Origin: Dromiciops gliroides
Taxonomy: Eukaryota > Chordata > Mammalia > Microbiotheria > Microbiotheriidae
Length of the DNA stretch: 64,000 nt
Assembly: GCF_019393635.1 (NCBI RefSeq)
Contig: NC_057863.1
Location: 31,314,814-31,378,813, forward strand
Direction of reading: 5' to 3'
The notes beneath the pieces are model-generated. The model worked only from the letters and a program-made list of their open reading frames with translations. It made no database searches and was not told where the DNA came from. Numbering within the stretch: position 1 is the stretch's first letter; each line of letters opens with the position of its first letter. This document shows, one piece after another, positions 55,561 to 64,000 of the stretch. The position numbers and the translations under genes are program-made.

Positions 55561-55707
55561 CAAAACTGGGTTTGGTTATGTGAATGAATGGATTATATTA
55601 GGTCTTCTTGTTGGGAAGAGACAATTTAGAAAACTAAAAATTTTTTATGTACATAGAAAATATAGTAAAGCCTGAAATAATTTTTCCTCCAGGTATAGGA
55701 AACAACC

Positions 55708-55753
55708 ACCTTTTTTTTTCTTTTTTTTTTTTCCATGTTCCATGTTTCACCAG
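55708..55753 (+). promoter_or_regulatory. GPR160: Splice acceptor of the GPR160 coding exon
   Basis: An almost pure T/C tract is followed by CATGTTTCACCAG. This is a strong 3' splice site and shows that the gene has at least one upstream non-coding exon. No other AG lies between the tract and the CAG. Confidence 0.75.
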
Positions 55754-55784
55754 GCCTTCTGAGACTTAACTGAAGAAAAAAAAA

Positions 55785-56798
55785 ATGTTTATTTCTCCGG
55801 ATAATCACACCTTCCAGCTCCTGTCATATCCTGGGCACCCACCTCTAGATCCCAGCTGCATGGTACTCTTAATTATACTTGTGAAAACATTCCTCAACAT
55901 TCTAATGATAGCCATTCGAAGAAAGGACACCTACCAAAGTTTTCTGGAATGTTTTTGCATGTCTGTAGTGCTCCTTGACTTCTTGCTTTTGGTGGGCCTA
56001 TCTTTTATAGCCTATTTCCAGGACTTTGCCCTTTGGGGCATTAGGTTTACAAAATACCACATCTGCCTGTTACCTCAAATTATGTCCTTTGCCTACGGCT
56101 TCCTGCACTGCCCGGTTTTTCTTCTAGCCGGTCTGGATCACTACTTGAACATCTCTCAGACATCAAAGACCTTGCACTTCTGTCAAAACGTCTTTTATTT
56201 CTTTTCAGTCATTTTTATTTGGATTGCAGCCCTTGTGTATGTTTTGGGAGACCCCGTTATTTACAGAAGCCTGAGTAAACATGGTCTTCCTTCCTACCAG
56301 TGTCCCTTCTACATTAGCATCCAGAGCTACTGGCTGTCAGTTTTCATGGTGGGTGTCCTGCTGGTGGCTTTTGGAACTTGTTGGTCTGAAGTCTTGATGC
56401 TGATTCAGTCCCTTCACATCACTTCCTATATGAAGGAGACCGCCTTGTACTTTCCCCTTGCACCAGACTGGGATCACACGGTCATCTGTAAAAAACAGCT
56501 CTTGACCAAGCTCCTCATCTGTTTTCTTGGAACCTGGCTCCCATTTGTTTTCCTTCAGATAATCATTCTGGTTTTGGACATACAGATTCCAGCCTACGTG
56601 GAGATGAACGTCCCCTGGTTGTATTTTGTCAACAGTTTTCTCATTGCCACGGTTTACTGGTTTAGGAGTCATGAGCTTAAGGTAACAGAAACAATTTTAC
56701 ACGTGGACCCATTTGTCAGCTGGAAATTCTGCTTTCTTCCATTTACAATTCCTCATGCTGAGCAAACGGAAAAGGCTGCAGCAGTAATAGTCTGTTAA
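55785..56798 (+). CDS. GPR160: Probable G-protein coupled receptor 160 (complete, single coding exon)
   Basis: This 337-residue ORF matches, from memory, the human GPR160 sequence (338 residues) over most of its length, including the stretches IRFTKYHICL, FYISIQSYWLS, NVPWLYFVNSFLIATVYW and the C-terminal VDPFVSWK. Seven hydrophobic segments can be seen at roughly residues 24-44, 53-77, 91-116, 135-155, 178-200, 240-265 and 276-302, so it should be a plasma-membrane receptor. There is one N-glycosylation sequon at Asn7 (NHT). Cys94 at the top of TM3 and Cys173 in the second extracellular loop could form the usual class A disulphide. Family motifs are unusual: LDHY (117-120) replaces D/ERY, WLPF (261-264) replaces CWxP, and there is no NPxxY in TM7. 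The start is chosen because an in-frame TAA at 55767 lies between the splice acceptor and this ATG. GPR160 is an orphan receptor; a proposed role as receptor for CART peptide is disputed. No breaks are seen. Confidence 0.95.
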   Translation: MFISPDNHTFQLLSYPGHPPLDPSCMVLLIILVKTFLNILMIAIRRKDTYQSFLECFCMSVVLLDFLLLVGLSFIAYFQDFALWGIRFTKYHICLLPQIMSFAYGFLHCPVFLLAGLDHYLNISQTSKTLHFCQNVFYFFSVIFIWIAALVYVLGDPVIYRSLSKHGLPSYQCPFYISIQSYWLSVFMVGVLLVAFGTCWSEVLMLIQSLHITSYMKETALYFPLAPDWDHTVICKKQLLTKLLICFLGTWLPFVFLQIIILVLDIQIPAYVEMNVPWLYFVNSFLIATVYWFRSHELKVTETILHVDPFVSWKFCFLPFTIPHAEQTEKAAAVIVC

Positions 56799-57234
56799 TC
56801 TGTTGCTGTGTTGGGTCATTAAAGCCCAGAGCTCAGTTCATTGCGATCATCTTTGTGAATGGAGCAGATGAGCAAATCTGAGGATGACCATCCAAGGATG
56901 GTACAGAAACCACTCCAAGGTACCCAGTCACGTTGATGTTTGAGGCCACAAATTGAAATGCATGGATAGGGTTTGGATCCAGAAAGTTCCAAAAAAAGTT
57001 GGTAACCTTTTTTAGAATTACTAAACAAGAAATGTTCTTTAAACATTTTTTTAAAAAGTCAACAACTGCCTTCATTTTATTATTCCAGGAGGTTTTGTAC
57101 TTCAGATGGAAATTTGTTCCAGATCTCAAAAGCAGAGGTCATCTGATGGACCCTATTAATGTTTGTATTACCCTGGTACCAGATCCTTATGTCAATCAGA
57201 GACTTACTGACAACTTTGCAGGTGTATGGTTTCT

Positions 57235-57240
57235 ATTAAA
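57235..57240 (+). promoter_or_regulatory. Candidate poly(A) signal ATTAAA, GPR160
   Basis: ATTAAA lies about 440 bp after the stop codon in unique sequence, before the first downstream SINE. It is the commonest variant of the hexamer and is a plausible proximal site. Confidence 0.4.
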
Positions 57241-57329
57241 CATTTTTAAAAGGATTTTTAAAATCATGTCCTCTTATTTGGTTGTATTTTGGGGGAGGTG
57301 GAGAGGATGCAAGGATTATTTTCGGTATT

Positions 57330-57440
57330 TGGCAAGGTAGCATGGCCAACCTAAAAGTCAGGGGGACCTGGATTTAGGGCGCTGTGTGACTGCCTATTTC
57401 ACTTAACCAGGTTATACTCCCAGGACACTAACTATCAATT
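57330..57440 (+). repeat. Decayed MIR/MAR1-like SINE fragment
   Basis: AGTCAGGGGGACCTGGATTT then GCTGTGTGACTGCCTATTTC, in the GPR160 3' UTR. Confidence 0.5.
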
Positions 57441-57492
57441 ACAGGATTGTTGTTCACCCGTATTGGTAGAGTGCTTTCCTTTCTTGAATTTC

Positions 57493-57652
57493 CTTTTCTT
57501 TTTTTTTTTTTTTTTTGCGGGGCAATGGGGGTTAAGTGACTTGCCCAGGGTCACACAGCTAGTAAGTGTCAAGTGTCTGAGGCCAGCTTTGAACTCAGGT
57601 CCTCCTGAATCCAGGGCCGGTGCTTTATCCACTGCGCCACCTAGCCGCCCCC
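57493..57652 (-). repeat. Short marsupial SINE in the GPR160 3' region
   Basis: 18-base T run, complete body. TTCTTGRATTTC lies at 57481-57492 and 57653-57664. Confidence 0.96.
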
Positions 57653-57722
57653 TTCTTGGATTTCTTAATGGCAATGGCGTTATAGGTCCGAATGCCCACA
57701 GCTCTATTTTATATATATATAT

Positions 57723-57876
57723 TTTTTTGGTTTTTTTTTTTAGTGAGGCAATCGGGGTTAAGTGACTTGCCCAGGGTCACACAGCTAGTAAGTGTTAAGT
57801 GTCTGAGGCCAGATTTGAACTCAGGAACTCCTGACTTCTGGGCCGGTGCTCTATCCACTGCGCCACCTAGCTGCCC
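57723..57876 (-). repeat. Short marsupial SINE in the GPR160 3' region
   Basis: T run, then GTGAGGCAATCGGGGTTAAG to GCGCCACCTAGCTGCCCC. TATATATATTTTT on both sides is a likely target duplication. Confidence 0.95.
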
Positions 57877-57932
57877 CTTATATATATTTTTAAATATTAT
57901 TTGAATTACTTTAATAATCTTTACTTTTAAAT

Positions 57933-57938
57933 AATAAA
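57933..57938 (+). promoter_or_regulatory. Candidate poly(A) signal AATAAA, GPR160 (distal)
   Basis: Canonical hexamer about 1.1 kb after the stop codon, beyond two minus-strand SINEs. A second AATAAA follows at 58143-58148. Confidence 0.4.
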
Positions 57939-58159
57939 ATGTCTCCAAGTGATTCATGCAATGATTGTTTTTAAAAGATGTATCTTGCTAGATTATAGAG
58001 GAATTCCTTGAGATAGGAAATGTCTTCAGAGTGAATTATATCATGGCTAATCTATTTTCTCATTTCCTGACATTTTACATAGATATATTCCAATTTTCAT
58101 GTTGAGATAAAATAATAGAGGCCTCTGGGGGAAAAAAATGAAAATAAAGTTCCAGATAA

Positions 58160-58529
58160 AAGACCTGGGGATTGTTCTGTGAGGGCCACAGTAGGCCCCT
58201 TCTCTGTGTGCCACACCCAATGCCTTGGCTCCACAACTGTCTCAGAATGGGGGGCTGGGAGGAGGAAGGGACAAAACACAGTCATTCCCATGGTCCAGCT
58301 TTCCATACCAGCTGATCCTACTGACTCCTCCTGAAACCGACTGGAGCAGTTAAGAGGAGAAGCTGAGGTCTCATCTCTCCTCAGTGGTGAAGGCACAAAC
58401 CAGCCTTGTGGCATGCCAGTCTTTGCAACAAGAGAAGCATGGCATGTCATAATCATGCCGAATAAGTGATGTGGAGACAACGCTCTGGCCTGCCAACTCT
58501 CTCCCAGGTGACATTCATTTCCATTCATC
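58160..58529. other. Unique-looking sequence, no gene seen
   Basis: A 143-codon minus-strand ORF (58097-58528) lacks a domain and begins in repeat-flanked sequence. Not called. Confidence 0.4.
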
Positions 58530-58780
58530 AGCGGTCCTGGGCCAAGCTCCAGGAATGCAAAAAGGTAGGATACAGTCCCTGCTCTCAGGGAGTATATGAG
58601 CTAATCTAAGGGGGAAGATAATCAACTCTGATACAAGGAGAAGTACACAGTACCTAGAAAAGATCTGGGCCAGTGCTGGGAGGGAGGGAGGGAGAACACT
58701 AGTGTGCCCACCTGGGATGGGTGTTGAATGGCCAGGGAAGACGAGGGGCCTTTGTGGGAGAAGAGGGAGCAGAAACATAA
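58530..58780 (-). repeat. L2 3' region
   Basis: GATACAGTCCCTGCTCTCAG then TGAATGGCCAGGGAAGACGA: antisense L2. Confidence 0.6.
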
Positions 58781-59069
58781 AAGACAGTAAGCAGCAGTCT
58801 GATTTGGCTGAAATCTGTGAGATGGACAAGCAGCCTGGATCCATGCTTGAGAACAACTGCAATCTACCCAAGAACCAAGAATTTAGATGCTAAAAATTCC
58901 AGCGATCCTTTAATCAGGTAATAGGCACCATGTCCTAAAATGACCAAGAACTTATTAACCAGTGTTTGTGGATCACACTGAACATAGTGCCAAGTGCACA
59001 TGAGGACTATCATATTGCGTTATATTACCCAGAGGAAGAGAAGCCCATTAGCATCATCAATGTAGAGGC

Positions 59070-59225
59070 AGAAGGAACTTCAGAAGCCATCACATCTAGA
59101 ACTCCCTCATTTTAGGAATGAGGAAATCAAAGCCCAGAGAGGTTACAGTACTGGTCTCAGACTGGTGTCTGAGAAGGGATTCGAACCCACGCCTTCCTGA
59201 CTGGCTCCCTTTCAACAGACGACCT
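59070..59225 (-). repeat. MIR SINE
   Basis: CCTCATTTTAGGAATGAGGA, AAAGCCCAGAGAGGTTACAG and GGGATTCGAACCCACGCCTT in order. Confidence 0.85.
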
Positions 59226-59754
59226 CTGGACCACAGATTCTTGTACTCTGCTGCCTATTTCAACACAATCTGTTTCCTTTGAAACCCCATGAATTGGATT
59301 CACTGAAACAGGCTTTGAAGAGGAGAGGTGGCTGCCAGGCCTGTTCATGTGAGGGCAGGGAAGTCCAAGCCCTGGTACTGATGTTCTGGTCATGTGAAAC
59401 AGTCACATTGCTATGTTGTGGGCTGCAGTGCGGATCCACTCACAGAAAGCCTCTGAAAGACTGCAGACAAAGGCAGGCTAAAGTGTGTTTCAAAGAGCAA
59501 TAGGAAGTAACTGAGTCCAAAACCCAAGTGATGGGGGATGTAATAAAACCTGCTTCTTGCCCTCAACTCCTTGGTGGGCCTCTTTTTGTCTCGATTTCCA
59601 TCTTGAACCACTAGCAGTCATAATTTGGAATGGGGGGGTAGTTTTCTATCTGTAATGAAGTTTTAAGGAGCTGGTGAATCTTATTATGTGTCTCTAAAAA
59701 TAACTGCTTTTTAATTCTGTGTGGTCCTTTAAAGAGAATAGGATTCCCCCATGA
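59226..59754. other. Unique-looking sequence, no gene seen
   Basis: Short ORFs on both strands without domains. Confidence 0.4.
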
Positions 59755-59968
59755 TGGGCGGCGAGGTGTTGCAGTGAATAGATTGCTGGGTTTGGAGTCA
59801 GGAGCACCTGAATTTGTGTGTCCTTGGCAAGTCACTTAACCCTGTTTGCCTCAGTTTCTTCCTCTATAAAATGAGTTAGAGAAGGAAATGGCAAACCACT
59901 TCAGTATCTTTGCCAAGAAAACCTCAAATGGGGTCATGAAGAGTCAGACACAACTGAAAAACAACCAA
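59755..59968 (+). repeat. MAR1-type long SINE
   Basis: GGCGGCGAGGTGTTGCAGTG to GTCAGACACAACTGAAAAAC, with GAAGGAAATGGCAAACCACT between. Confidence 0.94.
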
Positions 59969-60025
59969 ACCTGATGAATAAATACAAGGATGAAATTCAA
60001 CACACCAGCCAAATGGAAAGAAGCG

Positions 60026-60031
60026 TTTATT
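60026..60031 (-). promoter_or_regulatory. Candidate poly(A) signal AATAAA on the minus strand
   Basis: TTTATT on + is AATAAA on -. It sits exactly where the repeat-rich sequence to the left gives way to the repeat-poor region to the right, so it could mark the 3' end of a convergent transcript. Confidence 0.35.
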
Positions 60032-62029
60032 TCCGAAGCAATGAACTTACAACTGGTCTACAATATATTATTGCAATATAAACAATATAAATAAATGATT
60101 TTGTAGTCCCACTAAAATCTCTACCCAAACCCATGTGAGGAAATGTTACAAGAATGTTCTATTTGAAAATGTGCAGGTACCAAAAGGTGCAATTAGAAGC
60201 AAGTGTAAGCAGCAGAGTATAAGGTGCTTCAATTCAATAGTTGTGTCACCATCAACAGACATATGAATGCTAAATGCTAAATGCTAAAATGCTTCACTTT
60301 TGCTACAATCCACAACAAATATGAAACGCTCAAGTTCATTCACATGCTACTTGTTAATATGAAAGTGCTTTTTTTCCTTTTCTTTAAAAAAATACATCCA
60401 ATGGACATAATCTCTTTTACATAGATCATGGTGTGCTCTTATACTGTAAAATTATTTTAACTTCATTTTCAGGCTATACATTTTACAAGTTGAGCTATAG
60501 ACACTAATCTAATTGTCCTATTCAATGCTAAAACTATTGTTTCATTTCCTGGTAAAGAATATTCCAATACAATACATGGTAAAGAATACACCTATATAGA
60601 ATTTTAACGTTTGCTTTTTGCAAATATATTAAAATGTCTTGTTTTAGTAGATAATTTTACAACCCATGATGCTTTGCTCACTCTTGGTGGATCACACATT
60701 CCACTATGAGGCTTTTCTAATGTAAGTATCCTGTTTTAGAACAACGGGAGGAACTAGCTCAGAATGTGCTTGAAGCTTCCTTGAAAATAGCTCTAAATGG
60801 AGTGGTAAAATGTGTTTCAACACATTCAACAGAATGAGGCAATACACTGTTTGAAGCTTGAAATGTTTGGCACCACCATCTGTGTCCATCCCTTTACACT
60901 GATTGCCATAATAATGAACCTCACTTTAGAGAGGATTTTTTTGTTTTGCTTATGAGAAAATGGATCAAATATTTGTACAAGGAGTTTGAAAATCTATCCT
61001 AACCCTAATTCATTTATGCTGCAAATTAGACTTTTTAAATGCTATGTTGGATCTCTGCAATTTAGCAGACTTGTGAAAAGCTCAAAATGATCTCATCCAG
61101 TATATTCTGATGCACCAGACAGTATAAAAGATTACAGATGAAGAATCCATAAATGTATAAATCAAAGCTTTTTAAGCTAAGTTCATATTCACACCAAGTA
61201 AGGGCAAAAAAGGTTCTCCAATAAAACTTGAGTTTGTTTCTCAGACTAGAATTTAAGCTAAATTTATTGAAAGTATAACATAAATTCTGAGAGCTCAGCC
61301 TTCTCCACTGAGGAAGACAGGAAGGGGAGAGAACGAGAAGCTAAGACTGAAGCCCCCGGAGTTTGTCTGGCCACTTTGGGTAGGTGACATCCCTGTGCTT
61401 CCTGGTTCCCTGCAGGGACCTTCTATGGGATAATAATAAAAAGAAATGGGGGTGCTTTAAAATAATTTCCAATGTTCCAATACAGCTTCATCCATTTCAT
61501 ACTTTTTCTTGACAAACAACAAAAAATAACCCGCTGAAAACCTTTGTCAGTGTTACTCCCAGGCATGACGCGCACTGAATTACTTTTAAAAGTACAATCA
61601 GCCAGCATGAAGCCTTTATGCTAAAATGACAGTGTGTACATCGTGGGACTTGTAGCCCAGGGTTAATTTTGCCTGAGTAATGAATACTTTTTATTAAATT
61701 TTGTTTCTCAAATTCAAGCCCCTTGATTTTGTCATCTCCTGTAAACCTTCAACATGAAAACAGTCATAGACTTGACAGCCACCACCTGAGCCTCTGAAGA
61801 ATGCCCCTGTCCTGGTCACACAGTGCCCTGTGTTTCACTTCTGTCATCATCTCTTGTCATCTGATCATTATCCAGTAGCAGATACCGTCACCCAGCTGGA
61901 TATTTGGCAAGTACCCCTGTCCACACCATGGCAGACAATACCAAAATGTTAAGTACGTATAGGGAAAATGCAACTAAGATATGCCAGCCAAAGGACACGT
62001 ATGCATTGCTGCCTGATACTTTTTAAGAC

Positions 62030-62470
62030 AGATTGTTAGAAGATGGCAGAGTAAAAAGGTTGCAGGAAGTTAAACTTCTTACAATACCCCTCAAAAATTA
62101 ATATAAATTCAAAAAAGAATAAAATTAAATTAAAGTTCACCAAAAAGATGATGATGAAATGGGAAGAAAAAGAAATGCGTATGGAAGCAACAACCTAAAA
62201 ATATTCCTGGATGTTCAAATGGATCATTCCACAGTCAAATAATGGAGGAGTTAAAACTGGCAAGAAAATCAGAAGTGGTAGTATACTAAAAAGAAGGACC
62301 ATGCCCTTTGGGAGAACTGAACTACATGATGCACCAAAGAAAAAACCTCAGGCAGAGAGAATGGAAAGACTCACCAAAACCAAGACTGTAATAAAGCCTG
62401 AAAATACCAACTAATGGAATAAAAAGATGGGGTCATATATAAAAACAACAGTAATGGAGGGGAAACAGGA
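62030..62470 (+). other. Unassigned A-rich segment with a short ORF (62211-62414)
   Basis: The segment starts with AGAAGATGGCAGAGTA, a phrase like the 5' end of marsupial L1 or other retroelements, and continues as A-rich sequence. A 67-codon ORF on + is rich in Lys and Arg. I do not recognise the protein. It may be an L1 5' UTR piece or a processed-pseudogene fragment rather than a gene. Confidence 0.25.
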
Positions 62471-63436
62471 AAAAACTCTCACAAGAACAAGATCATTCCA
62501 TGATAAAAACCATTTATCTAAATGTTGACTTTTTCTTCTTGACTCACAAAGTCCATCTGGAAGGTTAAGGACCAATGACCTAAGTTGCTGCCCAACTGAG
62601 AACATGCCAATGCCTTCTGTTTATCACCACATAACTCTCAAACCTATCTCACCTTGAGGTTATTTGGAAACCACAGATTTCTCATACTTCTTGAACCCTC
62701 TTCTCTTCCTGTACAGCAAATGCACATAAATTACCATATGCCATGATAAACAACATATTCAAGGCAATGTATATGCATTATTTAGCTCAAAATGCCAATG
62801 GTATTTTGGAAAATGACCTCATGAACTTCTTTGTAAGAGTTTGGTTGAGTCTTTGTTAGCACTGAGAGTGCCAACTTTTGGAGTGTAAGTTATGTCTAAT
62901 ACAAAACATGGATATTAAATAAACCCAGTACCCACAAAAAGAACCATTAAAAAAAGGAAATTGATTGGCAGCAGAATTTACAAAATATGCTATTTTATGA
63001 CCCATATCCAGTCTAAGGCTTTCCATTCATCACTTTTATCAACCAGCATGAATAGATTTAAAGAAATTACTTAGCTACAATTTAAAATGGCTAAAAATAT
63101 TAAAAAAGGAAAAAAAGGAAGTTAATTTTAAAAAGATGTTAATCAGCAACTTAAATATGTATATATACTAGTTTCCTTAACACAAGACTTAAGCTGAAAC
63201 ATTCTTCCTCCTGATGTAAACATGAAAATGGGAGTTAATTTTACACATCTTAGTAAAAGCCTTGATGTTTTTAAGTTTTACTTCATTCAATTTTTAAAAT
63301 TTATGATAAAAACTATGGATTCGACAATGATTATAAAATAATTTTTAAGCCAATAACTATTTTAACTATACATCAGACACAGCAACCTCTATGATGATTA
63401 CTGAGACCATCTTTAACATGAGGTGTTATGAACACT

Positions 63437-63459
63437 GTGTGTGCGTGTGCGCGCGCGCC
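63437..63459. repeat. Short (GT)n(GC)n alternating tract
   Basis: GTGTGTGCGTGTGCGCGCGC, alternating purine-pyrimidine with CpG. Confidence 0.85.
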
Positions 63460-63497
63460 ACATATTTAGAAACATCATAGTTTAAAACTATATGGTA

Positions 63498-63652
63498 GGG
63501 GGCGGCTAGGTGGCGCAGTGGATAGAGCACCGGCCCTGGATTCAGGAGTACCTGAGTTCAAATCCGGCCTCAGACACTTGACACTTACTAGCTGTGTGAC
63601 CTTGGGCAAGTCACTTAACCCCCATTGCCCCACCAAAAAAAAAACAAAACAA
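63498..63652 (+). repeat. Short marsupial SINE
   Basis: GGGGCGGCTAGGTGGCGCAG start, complete body. AAACYATATGGTA lies on both sides (63485-63497 and 63654-63666). It is the only clear repeat in the last 4 kb. Confidence 0.96.
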
Positions 63653-64000
63653 AAAACCATATGGTAACCATCTAATATTAGCTATACATTTAAACCCCTT
63701 TTACCTTTATTTTTTTTCTAGCCTGCTGCTTGTTAACATTTCAAACTCCCCTACATAAACACTTATGGCTCTGTTTACAGAAACGGTATTCCATTCCCTG
63801 GAAGAATAACAACTACACCTTTGAAAGGTGCTCTAACAACACAGGCTGAGAGGGAGGGAAAGGATTATTTTGAAATAAAATCCCCTAGGTAGAATCCCAT
63901 TTTGTGCCTTCTCTTACCCCAGGCTACTCTCAATACCCCACCCCTCCCAGTCAGCTGGCCACCACAATGTCATTATTATCTTCTAGAAAAATTTCAGGAG

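Larger units (their letters stand above)
55754..57950 (+). other. GPR160: Terminal exon of GPR160: 5' UTR part, CDS and 3' UTR
   Basis: A long pyrimidine run (about 55708-55732) followed by CAG at 55751-55753 forms a good splice acceptor 31 nt before the ATG. The exon therefore begins at 55754 and contains the whole coding region. Downstream of the stop there is about 440 bp of unique sequence with ATTAAA at 57235-57240. After two minus-strand SINEs, AATAAA follows at 57933-57938 and again at 58143-58148. The exact 3' end cannot be chosen from sequence; the end given is just past the first AATAAA. Confidence 0.6.
60005..63999 (-). other. Repeat-poor AT-rich region, possible 3' UTR of a convergent gene (PHC3 by synteny)
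   Basis: Nearly 4 kb holds only one SINE and no L1, L2 or MIR that I can recognise, unlike everything to its left. On the minus strand an AATAAA is present at 60026-60031 (read as TTTATT on +), and another lies near 61262. Clean AT-rich sequence ending in poly(A) signals suggests a long 3' UTR transcribed leftwards. In human, PHC3 is the convergent neighbour of GPR160. No PHC3 coding sequence (for example the SAM domain) is visible, so the assignment rests on synteny only. Enhancer or plain intergenic sequence are alternatives. Confidence 0.4.

Noticed and set aside
56337-56672. 111-codon ORF antisense to GPR160
   Set aside because: It is a shadow of the receptor coding frame with no domain of its own.
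2671-63652. tRNA genes suggested by GTTCAAATCC and similar B-box phrases
   Set aside because: These are the tRNA-derived heads of SINEs. No segment folds into a full cloverleaf with intact arms by eye.
5503-63660. Recurrent ORFs containing QWGLSDLPRVTQLVSVKCLR or AVDKAPALDSGGPEFKSGL
   Set aside because: They are translations of the common short SINE in its two orientations. The repeat explains the similarity, so they are not a gene family.
60005-64000. PHC3 coding exon
   Set aside because: No frame on the minus strand shows SAM or zinc-finger sequence. Only a possible 3' UTR can be suggested.

Overview
The window looks like a piece of a marsupial (metatherian) nuclear genome. The main evidence is the density of two tRNA-derived SINE types typical of marsupials: a short form of about 150 bp with an A-rich tail (MON1/WSINE1-type), and a longer form of about 220-265 bp whose tail is shared with MAR1. 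These sit among many MIR/THER1 and L2 remnants, marsupial-type L1 copies, hAT DNA-transposon fossils and two solo-LTR-like segments. There is no bacterial-type gene organisation. The sequence alone does not separate an American opossum from an Australian marsupial.

Only one protein-coding gene is convincing: a single-exon, 337-residue seven-transmembrane receptor at 55785-56798 (+), which I recognise as GPR160. A splice acceptor ends at 55753 and an in-frame stop lies between it and the ATG, so the coding exon is complete and must be joined to upstream non-coding exons. A CpG island at about 28.75-29.95 kb, with a strong splice donor at 29145, is the best promoter and first-exon candidate. 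A 125-nt segment with an acceptor and a donor at 47499-47623 is a candidate non-coding middle exon. GPR160 would then span about 29 kb on the + strand. In human the convergent neighbour of GPR160 is PHC3. The repeat-poor, AT-rich sequence from about 60.0 kb to the end carries poly(A) signals on the minus strand and may be the 3' UTR of that neighbour, although no PHC3 coding sequence is visible.

Layout: 1-28.7 kb is repeat-rich sequence upstream of the island (pyrimidine-rich L2-like sequence at 0.3-1.7 kb; L1, MIR, SINE, hAT and RTE-like remnants to 26 kb; an LTR-like segment at 27.5-28.2 kb). 28.7-30.1 kb is the CpG island. 30-55.7 kb is the presumed GPR160 intron sequence. It holds L2 on both strands (33-38 kb and 42-46 kb), a hAT element split by an old L1 that was itself hit by a young L1 and a SINE (38.7-42.1 kb), and a 4.3 kb old L1 (49.5-53.9 kb) that collected three or four SINEs, a solo LTR and a processed pseudogene. 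55.7-58.2 kb is the GPR160 coding exon and 3' UTR. 58.2-60 kb is MIR, L2 and MAR1 sequence. 60-64 kb is mostly unique.

Many insertions have exact 8-16 bp target-site duplications, so their relative order can be read directly. I found no CRISPR array, no functional tRNA or rRNA gene, and no novel multigene system. The most useful new observations are the putative GPR160 5' exons, the nested transposon stacks, the processed pseudogene and a SINE with apparent 3' transduction.
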